Assembly (NCBI RefSeq): GCF_027943255.1
Contig: NC_072893.1
Span: 38,462,001-38,526,000, forward strand
Length of the DNA stretch: 64,000 nucleotides
From: Anastrepha obliqua
Taxonomy: Eukaryota; Arthropoda; Insecta; Diptera; Tephritidae
Direction: 5' to 3'
Position 1 is the first letter of the stretch, and each line of letters opens with the position of its first letter. The notes under the pieces were generated by a model. That model was not told the DNA's origin, made no database searches, and saw only the letters and a list, made by a program, of their open reading frames with translations. The position numbers and the translations under genes were made by a program. Positions 34,089-44,400 of the stretch are shown piece by piece.

Positions 34089-34815
34089 TAATTGTCTATA
34101 TCTACATTTGTGCTACTAAAGTAAATATTCTTTAAATATTCCTTCAAAATAATTTTCTACGCCCGCCATCCGATCACTCATCATAGTTCCTCGAACTTTG
34201 ATGCGTCGCATAGAGCAAAGGAAAATTTGTTCACTCCCTTATGTTCCCTGCTCTTGCTTTCTTACTTGGTGCTTACTTTGTCCCTTATGGTCACACTTGG
34301 TCACAACGGCATCATGAGTCTGTAGTTCTGCCTCGATTCTGATGACACTGGACTGGGCTGATCGTGCATGGCCTAGCCACTGGCATTTACGCTCTCTGAT
34401 TTCTGGTTTTTGTTGGCATCGCCAGTGTGTAAGCTGGCGTTCGATATCCAATTGGCTGGCACCCAAAGGCGCAGGCTTACCTCAATATGTACTTTTGACC
34501 ATTTTTTGCTGATAGACAGATGGATACACTTATCACTTACACTTTGCAACAAAGATTCAAAGTACGGTGTGCACACTTATTTGTTTGGACACCCAGACTG
34601 GTCGGAGAATAGCAAATGCGTTTCTTGCATTCTGCAGGCTTATAGGTGAGAAGCAGTTTTTGCGGCGAATAGATGCATACCATCTTAGGTGAGTGTTTCG
34701 GAGTCACAATCGCTTGTTGAACGTAATTTTTCTTCAAGGATAATGCGCTAAAGGACAAAAAAGAATTTGAAAAAACCTAATATATAATATATATATACTT
34801 AAACCAAAAGAGCAT
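34089..34815. other. Unassigned DNA
   Basis: No gene or repeat family recognised between the mariner element and the SINE. Confidence 0.35.
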
Positions 34816-34849
34816 GTAAGCGCCAATTATATATGTTTATAAGGAGACT

Positions 34850-35040
34850 CCCAACGGCAAATGGTTTTATATGAGGAGACTTTTCATGACAGAAATACAC
34901 TCGGAGGTTTGCCATTGTCTGCCATTGCCGCTATAAGAAAAAACTTTTTCTTCAGTTTGGTATTTCACGGAGATTCGAACTTACTTATTTCGAATTACGA
35001 AAGGTAGTCACTCACCAACTTATTCGGCTACGGCCGCCGG
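34850..35040 (-). mobile_element. tRNA-derived SINE copy with promoter head
   Basis: Read on the minus strand, the head has an A-box-like TAGCCGAATAAGTTGG (35030-35015) and, 33 bases later, a B-box-like AGTTCGAATCTC (34981-34970). This is the spacing and order of an internal RNA polymerase III promoter in a tRNA-derived SINE. The body (34850-34960) carries CATGACAGAAATACACTCGG and AGGTTTGCCATTG. It joins the relic mariner at 35040. Headless pieces of the same repeat lie at 12635-12760, 21105-21300 and 36640-36745. Confidence 0.75.
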
Positions 35041-35968
35041 ATTCCTCTGACGAAAAATTCGAGTTCTTTTGACTTGATCCTCTCTAATTGAGGCTGACTG
35101 CATTGATCGAAATAGATGGTAATCCGAAGATGCAATGTCTGGGGAATACGGCGGGTGGGGCAAGATTTCCCAATTCAATCCCTCTATATTTTCTGGATCT
35201 GGCGTTGTCATACAGCAAAATCAGTTTGACATGTCTACCGTCCCATTCCAGCCGCTTTTCTTTAAGAGCTCGATTCAAACGCATTAGCTGCAGCCAGTAA
35301 CAATCGCCAGTGATGGTTTCAGATGGTTTAAGAAGTTCATAACAGATGACACCCTTCTGATCCCACCAGATGCACAACATAAACTTTGAAGCATGAACAG
35401 TTTTTTCCCGCTATCGATGCACCTGGTTCAACTGGCAGGCTCCAACATTTTCGAGGCTTAGGGTTATCATAATAGATCCATTTTATATCGCCAGTGACGA
35501 TGCAATGCAGAGAATCTTTTCTTTTTTGCTGTCACCACACTACCTTTTCTCACACGTCACCAAACGTCTCTCGAAATCCCTCTCCTTCGATTAGTGTGAC
35601 ACCCAGTTACCTGCTTTCTGGACCATCCCCATCGCGCGCAGACGTTTACCGACGGTTGATCTAACAACATCCAACTCTTTAGACATATCCTCAACGGTTC
35701 GATATGCGTCTCAATCCAATAATTTTTGTAGTTGAGTATCTTCGAATTTTTTCGGGGCTCCTTTATGATTTTTATCACTCACGTCAAAATTGACGCCTTC
35801 GAGGCGTTGAAACTACTCTTTTCAAGTTGTATTTGATGGAACGTGTTTACCGTAAATATTGTTCAAAATACGACACGTTTCAGCTGCAGTTTTCTGTAAA
35901 AGATGATAATGAAACGTGACTTCACGCAAATGCTGTGTTTTCGGGTCGAACGTAGACTTTTTTGACAT
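35041..35968 (-). pseudogene. Second mariner transposase relic
   Basis: Read on the minus strand from the ATG at 35968: MSKKSTFDPKTQHLREVTFH, then an N-terminal HTH region with two in-frame stops, then TVEDMSKELDVVRSTVGKRL. The DDE part has MLCIWWDQKGVICYELLKPS, LLYDNARS and ILPHPPYSPDIASSDYHLF. This wording differs from the mariner at 32777-34088, so it is another mariner subfamily. The C-terminal end is missing: the frame stops where the SINE begins at 35040. No terminal repeat was found on the other side. Confidence 0.85.
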
Positions 35969-35969
35969 C

Positions 35970-36639
35970 AGATAAAACAGTATCTTTGCGCTTCAAATGA
36001 AGGTCAACTACTGCGATCGAGGTCTCACATATACACCTTCAAATCACCAGTGTATTACTAGAGCGAATACAAAAATGGTATCAGTAGCGACATAGAAACT
36101 TACGAGGGAGATACAATAAGGTTCAGGCGATTCGAATTTAAGAGTCTTTTGTATTTTAATCGAAACTTAAATTATTTTTAACTAATTTTTTACTTTTTCA
36201 TTTTCATAAATCCTGGCGAAAATAATTGAATAAAAAGTGTTGCGCAAAAATACAAACAAAAATAATAAAATTAAAATGCAAGGGTTACTGGAGTATTAAT
36301 CTAAGCAATGCTTAGTGTTCCAATAAGCTGCGTTCAAACGATTTGAACAGGTGAACGCGTGCTTCTCCAGACTTCTATTTATGGAGATACTTAAAATGCA
36401 AAGTCTATTGGGGCAAGCCCCACCAGTATGCCCACTCATTAGCTTTTCGCTGACAACAGCTTACACATTTCCGCTTTGGAGCTGGCCTTTGATAGGCATG
36501 GTAATCATATTTTCAACGTACACCCCACTATTAAACAACTCTACTTGGAATTATAAAGCACAATAATCAGATTTTAATAGAATGCTTGAATATGCGAAAA
36601 TAGTATATATGTATGTTTATATACGAGTAATTATAATTG
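35970..36639. other. Unassigned DNA
   Basis: No coding region or known repeat recognised. Confidence 0.35.
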
Positions 36640-36745
36640 GCGCATGCACTCGTGTTGGGTGTTTGACCAAGCGTCTTCTTCAAATTGTTGTTTGCGTTCT
36701 GATGTTGCGCCACAAATGGACGGACCCAAAGTTTCAAGTATTTTT
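36640..36745. repeat. Fragment of the dispersed SINE-like repeat
   Basis: Carries AATTGGCGCATGCACTCGTG, TGGGTGTTTGACCAAGCG, CTGATGTTGCGCCACAAATG and GACCCAAAGTTTCAAG in the order of the copy at 21125-21230. It stops at the junction with an RTE-type scrap (EGVDKFKYLGLLVSSDN, 36747-36800). Confidence 0.65.
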
Positions 36746-36746
36746 G

Positions 36747-36815
36747 AAGGCGTAGATAAATTTAAATACCTAGGCCTCCTAGTATCAAGCGACAACAAGA
36801 CAATGGAATGTACTT
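36747..36815 (+). pseudogene. Tiny RTE-type RT fragment
   Basis: The plus-strand frame reads EGVDKFKYLGLLVSSDN, matching the palm/thumb junction block (FKYLG) of RTE-type elements. No more than 25 codons survive. Confidence 0.45.
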
Positions 36816-36949
36816 AAGAGCGTCTACTCGCAGAAGGAATGTCTCCGTAGAGAAATGAGAGGAACGCACATTTACATATATTTCTATCAAGAACAACACT
36901 TTAAAAATGATAATACGACTGCCTGAACCTTCTAAATATGTTCGGGAAC

Positions 36950-37170
36950 TTCAGCACAGTATTATTAGCTTGGGTTCCTGGACACGAGGGACAAGAGGGA
37001 AGTGAAATAGCGGACCATCTACTTAAAAAGGGGCAAACATGCCCCTAATTGTTCCTGAGCCTTTCTGTGGTTTTACAAAACGTCACATTAACGAATTAAT
37101 TAGGAGGTGGAATGAGCAGAAATTCGTTGAACACTTGCGAAGTTTTATTGGGCAGCTACAAGCGAAAAAA
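36950..37170 (+). pseudogene. RNase H fragment of a non-LTR retrotransposon
   Basis: 36965-37020 reads, across a frameshift, the V.GHEGQEGSEIADHLLKKG block that ends a retroelement RNase H. Next comes MPLIVPEPFCGFTKRHINEL and a Trp-containing linker up to about 37170. No RT adjoins it. Confidence 0.6.
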
Positions 37171-37259
37171 ATAAAAATTAAAAATGAAAAATAAAAAAAG
37201 GAGTAAAATATAGGGTACTCCAGCAGTCTTTGCACAATTTCTTTTTATCACAGTGCACA

Positions 37260-38909
37260 GTAGTAGAAATCTATAAAATAAATCCAAAACTTATAAAATT
37301 CTTACCAGATACGATGAAAAAGTGGAGAACAACAAAAAACCTGACAGCAGCGCATGCAATATCTACAGATGAAATATCCATCAAGACGACTCATTAAGGC
37401 GACTCATTAAGTCCCTTATAGTTTTGCATATGTTTAAATCCCTTGTCAAATGCGCTAAATGAAACAAGCTATGGATAAAACATCAAAAGCGAAAAGGTCA
37501 CAAAACACAAAATAAACCATCTCCTATATATGGATGGCATTAAATTATTTGCCGCCACTCAGACACAGCTGAGAGGACTCCTTAAAATAACTGAGACAAT
37601 AACTGCAGATTTAAAAATGCAATTCGGAATGAGCAAGTGCAAATCACAACACATAGAAAAAGGAAAATGGGTAGAAATGCCAACTGAAACGCTGAACGAG
37701 GAAACGTTAGAAAACATAGAAGCAAACGAGTCATTCAAATATTTAGGATTTCAACAGAGTACCAGAATAGACCACACATTAATAAAGAAACAACTATGCA
37801 AGCAATATGAAAAACGCCTCATTCTAATACTTAAAACACATCTTAACTTTAAAAATATTACCAAAGCTATAAAGGCTATCCTAGTACTAACATATTCTTT
37901 AGGAATATTAAAACCGTCAGAAACAGATTTAAATAATATAGAAATAGTCACACGACAGGACCTAACAAGGCATAGAAAACTACATCCTAACTCGTGCATA
38001 CAAAGAATAACCCTACCCAGAACAGAAGGAGGTAGAAGGATCATAGATATTCACAACCCACACCAAAATCAAACAATACCACTACGTAAATTCTTCCACT
38101 CATACAGTTTGCACAAAGCAGTAGCCCTAGCAGACAAAAATTACTCACAACTTAATCTACATAACACACAAGGCACATTTCCCCTTATAAAAACCGAAGA
38201 AAAAAAAGCAATATGGTCGCAGAAACAACTTCATGGAAGATTCATTCATCTAATGAACGATGCGAATGTAGATAGGACATGCAGCTATACGTGGTTGAAA
38301 AAAGGCGAGTTGTATCCTGAAACAGAAGGGTTCCTAATTGCGATTCAAGATCAAGTGGTCTTGACAAAAAACTACCAAAATAATATTTTAAAATATACAA
38401 GGATTATTGATGACAGATGTCGCAAATGCCAAATAAATACAGAAAACATAGACCACATTAGTTCTGGATGTCGTCTTTTGGTGGCAAAAATACTACACCA
38501 AGAAAGAGCGAATAATCTGCGCTTAAGTACAAATACTTCACCCTATTACGAATACAACCCCGAGAATATATTGAAAAACGATAAATACACGATATACTGG
38601 GACATCGCCATAAGAACAGACAGAACAATCACCCACAATAGACCGGATATAACGCTAATAAACAAACAAACGAAAACCACAATTTTCATTGAAATAAGCA
38701 CACCCAGTGATACGAATATACACAGAAAATATATCGAAAAATTAGAGAAATACAATGATTTAACAATAGAAGTGAAAAGAATATGGAAACAAAATACAGT
38801 AAAAACCTTACCTTTTATTAGGTCTGCAAATGAAACCGATATACATCACAAAATTCAAAAATCTATTGGCGAGGGCTAGGTGGCGAGGGGATAATAATAA
38901 TAATAATCA
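37260..38909 (+). mobile_element. 5'-truncated non-LTR retrotransposon with restriction-like endonuclease (R4/Dong-like)
   Basis: The copy starts in RT motif region 3-4 (INPKLIKFLPDTMKKWRTT near 37265), runs through the RT core into a long open frame and ends with (TAA/ATA)n at 38888-38909. Endonuclease type: restriction-like, C-terminal, as in the R2/R4/NeSL group, not the N-terminal apurinic type of the other elements here. I recall that Dong of silkmoth targets TAA repeats, which fits this tail, but that link is from memory. The 5' half is missing. Confidence 0.75.
37370..38879 (+). pseudogene. RT and restriction-like endonuclease (REL) of the R4/Dong-like element
   Basis: In the RT core, DSLSPL is followed by a stop (about 37420), then FCICLNPLSNALNETSYG, a second stop (about 37470), and HKINHLLYMDGIKLFAATQT. 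Motif C is YMDG where the family has YMDD, so one catalytic Asp is lost. From 37530 the frame is open for 449 codons: thumb (FKYLGFQQSTRIDHTLIKKQ), a linker, a CCHC knuckle (CRKCQINTENIDHISSGC, residues about 297-314) and the PD-D/E nuclease signature (NRPDITLINKQTKTTIFIEI, about 369-388). It ends FIRSANETD...KIQKSIGEG. The 3' half is strikingly open given that the RT core is dead. Confidence 0.8.
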
Positions 38910-40259
38910 GCAGTTCTTTAGTTCTTTTTAAAAAATTTATCTAAATAATATCCTTATACACTATGCAGTTACAATATAAAGAAAAAATTAACCAAAGTTA
39001 TAGTAGTTTTCAATTAATTTGGAAATTTCAAAGTTTGTAAATTTTAACTAACTGTAAACAACATAAACATAACTTTGTTCTACAAAAATAGTCCGCTCAT
39101 AATGCACTCTCAGGGTTTCGTGAACAATTTTTTATACCCATCGAAAAAATTTAAATTTTTTGTGCTGTGAATTAAAAATATATAATAATATTTGAAATTT
39201 AATGTAAGAATACTACGGTCAAGAAGGAAAAGCCACCCTGTAAATTATGCAGTATGCACATGCGTATTTGTATGTATGCACCTATGTGCACTGGCATGCG
39301 TAAAAATGCAACACTGAAAATACTAGAAATTTGCTAATTAGCGGCATATTCAATTTTCAATTAAACTAACAAAGTGCATAAGTGCTACGGTGAGCGGGAG
39401 GTAGCATTTCATTATACCCAAAAAAGATTATTTAAGCGAAACAGTCTAGTCATAGCCAGTCCAAGTCTAGTCCAGGGTGAATATTTGCAGCGATAGCTGC
39501 CGTTAGCAGTTAGTAATTAACGAAACGTCAAGGCGTAAAGTGTTGTCGCGGTTTTTTGCGTTATTTGTATTATTTTCTGAGTTTTTTGTTTTTATATTTA
39601 CGCACTTGCACAATTTTATAGTGGGCTAATATTTTATATCTTAAAGCAGCCACATCATGTTTCTTATTTTGCGACTCATCTATAAGGAGATGCGTAAGGC
39701 AGACGCAGTTTTTAATCGAGGTTTGTAATGCTGGTTTGTCCATAAAGCCTTCTTTATGTATGTTCGGTGAAGTAAAAAGTTCTGAATGTTTGCCGCTAGT
39801 TCGCTTTAAAGGTGAGCCAAAGTTCACGTTGTATATGCCGCATCGGGTTATACTTTATGGCAATTTAAAGGCACAATGTTTCTAAAGAGCCTCTTTGACA
39901 GTTTCGTACTTGACAAAGTCAGTTGTGTGTTATAGCTTCTCAAAATGGAAGTACAAAAAAGAAAGTTCAATAAATTCTTTAGCACCACTACGACTGAGGT
40001 GAGCAGTCAAAGTAGACGATACAAAAAGTGTGCGCTGTTTATGGACCTGCTTGGTTTCTATTACATTTTGTGGTTTCGTTAATCTAAAAAAAGTGAAGGT
40101 GAATAGGCCTGCCGCACTGGTGTCGGACTGCCAGCTGATCCTCCAGACAGGCGTTCAGTTATACTGGTCGACTTTATTTTAAGGTTGTGGAATGCGACGC
40201 TCAAGCTCATTACAAGTTTTTGTAAACAGATGCCTTCGGAAAAATTCCCAAAATATTCT
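38910..40259. other. Unassigned DNA
   Basis: No gene or transposon recognised. The 39240-39320 segment is rich in ATGCA/TATGCA words but not in a regular repeat. Confidence 0.35.
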
Positions 40260-40545
40260 GACCAAATATTAATATTATCTCGAATGCTGACTTATAAATG
40301 GAGTTGGATTTGCCATGTTCTACGCAGAGGAAATCGTGTCTTAACAAGGGCCGGCATTGACTGGAACCCCCAAGGAAGCTGCATGCGTGGAGATTCACCG
40401 AATACTTGGAGACGACTGCTGGACTCAGAAGCCCGCGGTATTCAGCTTAACTGGAATGAAGTTGAGAGAAGAGAGAAAGGCGCAAAATAAACCCGAATGG
40501 AAGAAATTCGTTGTGACCCTATGCTCGACACTGAAATTCTAGGAA
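40260..40545 (+). pseudogene. C-terminal fragment of a non-LTR retrotransposon ORF
   Basis: Reads KWSWICHVLRRGNRVLTRAG, then IDWNPQGSCMRGDSPNTWRR, then LDSEARGIQLNWNEVERR and, across a frameshift, EWKKFVVTLCSTLKF. This is the C-terminal block of an RTE-like ORF (a 'WIGH.LR...R.ALDWNPQG.R..GRP..TWRR' pattern). Only this 3' end survives. Confidence 0.65.
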
Positions 40546-41140
40546 TTTATGATTATGATTTATGTACAGACTGCAGTACCGCAAGTGATGGTTTTAGTGA
40601 CGACAGCCTGGTAATATAAACATGCGAGCAATCCTTGGAGACACATACACACCTTTTCCTTGAACGCAGCGCTATAGCGCGGAGAAGGTTGAGACATTTC
40701 TACCAAATGCAACCATAAGAAAGTCTCATACGTTTAGCCCAACCCAGCTCTATCTTAAGCTTAATGAGAGAACTGCGTTTGGATGAGGTACTGTCATGAG
40801 TGGAGAGCATAAAAGACGTTGAGGACGAAGTTAAGGCTTCAAATGTATCTAACAATTCATTTAATATAAACGTCGAAGCTGCATCATACTTCGGTAGCCC
40901 AATCTCCGAAAATGTTTATGAAATCATGGAAAACGTCGAGTCAAATCCACATGCAAGCACTTACTCCATTACTCAGTAAAAGAAAGTTAGAAGCAAAAGT
41001 GTCTGTAACTATGTTAATTTCATCGTCGAAATATGCCAAGAAAACATCAAGAACTTTTTACTTCACCTAAAATTTAACACTCTAATTCCCAAACCGAATC
41101 TGGAAAGAAATTTTTTTGAGTTTAGCTTCTTCTATATTTA
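40546..41140. other. Unassigned DNA with a possible retrotransposon tail
   Basis: Near 40630-40720 a plus frame reads SLETHTHLFLERSAIARRRL, which resembles the Cys/His tail after RNase H but lacks the Cys. Nothing else recognised. Confidence 0.3.
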
Positions 41141-41144
41141 AGTA

Positions 41145-41752
41145 CAGGGCCCGCCATCTATCGTTACGGATTTGAACTAGGTATTATTTGAAGAATGGTA
41201 ACACTTACCTGTCATCTAATTTGACAGAAAATTAGTTTTATTCTTCCGCTGAACGAAAATGGTTATGTATACTCTCAAAGAACGCTTTCTCCAACGGCAT
41301 TTGGTTCCAACAAGATGGCGCTACTTGCCACACAGCGAATGCTGCGATCAATCTTTTGCGCACTGTCTTCGAAGATCGCATTATCAGCCGAAGTTCTGAT
41401 ATCGTTTGACCGCCTCGGAGCTGCGATTTGACGCCGTTGGATTATTATCTTTGGGGTGCCGTCAAAGACCAGTGTTATGCCAACAAACCAGCAACAATTG
41501 ATGCATTGAAGACCAACATACGCGATGTCATAGCTGAAATACAGCCGCATACAATTGAAAATGTATTGAAAAATTGGACCGATCGTATGGGATGGTGCAT
41601 GGCTAGCGAAGGGTGCCATATGAATGAAGTTGTGTTCCATCATTAACCGGAAGGACTGTACTTCAAAATAAAAAAAAAACGGTTTGGAAAAATATTGAGT
41701 AGTTTTTTTTTAATAGCATTTTTAATTCCGTAAAGTTATATGGCGGACCTTA
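41145..41752 (+). mobile_element. Internally deleted Tc1/mariner element with terminal inverted repeats
   Basis: The left end (41146-41170, AGGGCCCGCCATCTATCGTT...) and the reverse complement of the right end (41727-41751, AAGGTCCGCCATATAACTTT...) match at about 20 of 25 positions, and TA lies outside the ends. Inside, the first codons of a transposase (MVMYTLKERFL, 41259-41291) are followed at once by the second catalytic block (FQQDGATCHTANAAINLL, from about 41308) and the third (CDLTPLDYYLWGAVKDQ). The frame runs to the stop after MNEVVFHH (41643-41645), with a single in-frame TGA near 41407. The whole N-terminal half and first catalytic Asp region are gone. Confidence 0.8.
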
Positions 41753-42212
41753 TATATCTGATAGCAAAAAGTAAATAATTGGTTCCGTGTAACTCGAAAC
41801 CACGTAAACGAAAACTCAAACTTTTCAAGAATAGGAAGCAAAAGGATTCTGAAGAAAGCTTAAAGGGTCCAGGTGGTCTAGAGCTCGAAAATTTAGGGTA
41901 TTTTCAGAGGTTTTTTACAATAACAAAATGAAAAACGATATTCAAATATTTTTGGGCTTTTTATTAAACTTCTTTTACATACAAAAATGAAAAAAAAAAT
42001 TTTTGAAATAAAAACAAAAATTTTTTTTTTAATTTTAATAATTGTAAAAATTGCGCTGAAGTTGACCCTCCCGAAAAATTATACCCGAAAGGCGTTGTCA
42101 ATTTTGACTCTTCTATATATCTGAAACACAAAAACCAAAAAAATTATTAATCAGTATGACTGACCCGTACTAGAATAAAAAAAAAAGATTTAACAAAATG
42201 GCACGGCTTTTA

Positions 42213-43520
42213 ACCCATTAAATCCCAAACTTATATAAAACAATTTTTTTTTAAATGCGTTTATAAAACGTTCATTGAAATAGTGTAATTAAGCTCCTTA
42301 AAAAAAAACACGAAAAAAATCAAAGAAATGCATTTTTTGGGCTGTACCCAATCGAGTACAATGGGATAATATGTATATATATACATTGCCTGTATATGAA
42401 AATATGGAGTATTAATAAAAATACACTTTCAAAGACTTCCTTGGTTATTAGTTCGGTTAACAATATGGAAGTTTTTGAAACATTCTCTCTCTACGCAAAG
42501 GGCTACATTGCATAACTCGCAAATCCATCGAATTCTTTGGTGACACTCCCTGCACCTCAGCTGATTCGATATCATTTTGGGAAAATGGTTATATGAGGAA
42601 CCAGCTATTGATGCCGTTGTCGATCGTTTTGAAGATATGTCCCGGATATTATAATTGCGTAAATAAAATCGCACAATTTCACGTTGGTATTGCAACAAGT
42701 CGCATTGACTCTTACTTGCCATTTTATAAAGCTTCCATGCGTTCCTCCATGCCACTCAAATAAATCATTATGATAAACTTACATAAAATCAAACGGGGAG
42801 ACCGTTGCTTCTTTTGTAGTTCTTTGTTCGTTTTCAGAGGACATTTTTTAGTCCGCCGTTCACGAACAGTCCCAGTAGCCTTAAATCCTTGTTCTTTCAA
42901 AATTCTAAGAAGGTCATATGACGTAAAGAAGAATCGAAAAATACGATTCCAAGGTTGGAATATCATCTCGCAATATATTAAGTTAAGTCGAAGTGACCAC
43001 GGTCGCTTGATTCAATATAGTCGGTGGCCGCAGAAAGGTTATGAAACCTCTTTCCGTAAAATTTTTTTACATCCATTACCAAATCTACATGAAATATGCA
43101 CACAAAATATATATGAATGTTCCCACTGTACCCTTGCCAGTACACTAGAATTTAAACCTACCGAAATGCACTTTTCCACAACTTTTTTCGTTTTTTTTGG
43201 TTTAAAGTATACAAATTATATGTATTATGAATATTACAACACTGAACTTTTTCCGTGATAACTTAGATTTTGTCAAACAGAGAGCTTATTGAAAACTACA
43301 CCATGAAAAGAAGAAAAATAGCAAAGGTGCACGCAAAGACAAGTGAATAACGGATAACGGGACTCAAAAAAAAGAAGGAGAAACATGTGTATTCCTTTTC
43401 GACATTGCTCTGTATTATAAAGTGGCGAGTACATTTAAAAATTTGTAAGCGTTGGCTATTGACGTCGTTTCGAAAAAGATGCTTTTTCTGTACTCAAGCG
43501 AGTACAATGGGATCGAATGG
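42213..43520 (-). mobile_element. piggyBac-like element with TTAA target duplication
   Basis: The left end is CCCATTAAATCCCA and the right end, read inward, CCCATTCGATCCCA (reverse complement of 43507-43520). TTAA flanks both sides (42209-42212, 43521-43524). Ends starting CCC with TTAA duplication are the piggyBac signature. A second paired word, GAGTACAATGGGAT, occurs near 42354-42367 and 43499-43512. The 1.3 kb length is about half that of an autonomous element, so a large part of the transposase is deleted. Confidence 0.85.
42432..42975 (-). pseudogene. piggyBac transposase C-terminal half
   Basis: On the minus strand, 42966-42780 reads FFTSYDLLRILKEQGFKATG, then TVRERRTKKCPLK, the end of the piggyBac DDE domain. 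After a frameshift near 42760 comes the C-terminal Cys-rich domain (42755-42432): LRCRECHQRIRWICELCNVA, then LCVERECFKNFHI, with the paired CxxC and C...C...H pattern that binds the terminal repeats. The part upstream of FFTSYD, with the first two catalytic Asp blocks, is not recognisable. Confidence 0.85.
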
Positions 43521-43549
43521 GTTAATTTGACACTCTAAAAAGTGTTTTA

Positions 43550-43930
43550 ATCAAGCAAATACGAAATAACGGAAATAATAATATGATGCTAGCATGGACG
43601 ATAGCCAATGATGTTGTGAAAAACATATTACAATTTCAAACCATTCGGTAGAATAGTTTTTTTTTTTTTTGACAATACCAGGCCGAAAAAAGTAGTTTTG
43701 AGATAATTGGGTTTGAAGTTTTGAGAGTGGAAATGCGACCATTGTAAGATTATAAGAGCGTATAATTGTTGGCGTATGCCCATGATCATCGGCCTTAACA
43801 ACCGCGCTGTTTGTTCTGCCTTCTCCAAACTGGATAAAGAGGCAAAGCCAATGGGCCTGGTGGTGAAACGAAGTACCTCCTGTCATTAAACAAACAGTTG
43901 TATCACTGTTGCAGCTATAATTTTGAGGTT
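43550..43930. other. Unassigned interior of the outer TTAA-flanked element
   Basis: No gene recognised; AT-rich, with a poly-T run at 43658-43671. Confidence 0.4.
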
Positions 43931-43934
43931 GTAA

Positions 43935-44084
43935 AAGACAAAGTACTACTTTGGACTAAGTAGGCAACTGAGCAGTAAAGTTCTCTCTCGACGAACAAAA
44001 CTAACACTCTACAATACTCTCATCATGCCCGTCCTAACGTATGGCGCAGAAGCTTGGACGATGACAACATCCGATGAAACGACG
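43935..44084 (+). pseudogene. RTE-type retrotransposon fragment, 5' part (split by Transib)
   Basis: Reads YFGLSRQLSSKVLSRRTKLT-type wording (43948-44000), then the LIMPVLTYGAEAWTMTTSDE segment up to the CGACG at 44080-44084. The match with the fragment at 10105-10255 is continuous until the Transib begins. The rest of this copy resumes at 47345. Confidence 0.85.
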
Positions 44085-44400
44085 CACTGTGGGACAGAAC
44101 CTTGCGTACCGTCTCAAAAATCTGTAACTTTGTTCCTAATTGGAGTAACGAACTGAAAATTTTTATGTAATATCTAGAATGTTTATACTATAGAATAAAA
44201 GGACACTTGGTGTATTATTTTATGTTTATAATACTAAAAAAAATGTATATTGTCATACAAACAAATATTTTGCATAACAACATCAGCAACAAATCATAAT
44301 ATTTTACCACTTCAAATTAAATTCTAAAAGTGAAAATACTTAATACCTATACTTGAAACTTAAAGAAAAAAAATAATAAAAGAAAATATAATACTGCTAT

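Noticed and set aside
34970..35037. A tRNA gene
   Set aside because: A- and B-box words are present but no clean acceptor stem or cloverleaf can be drawn, and the sequence continues into the repeated body; it is a SINE head.
39930..40080. Short plus frame starting MEVQKRKFNKFFSTTTTEVS
   Set aside because: Only about 45 codons, no recognisable motif and no splice context.
42770..43258. A 162-codon plus-strand frame
   Set aside because: It is antisense to the piggyBac transposase relic over its first third and has no recognisable domain of its own.
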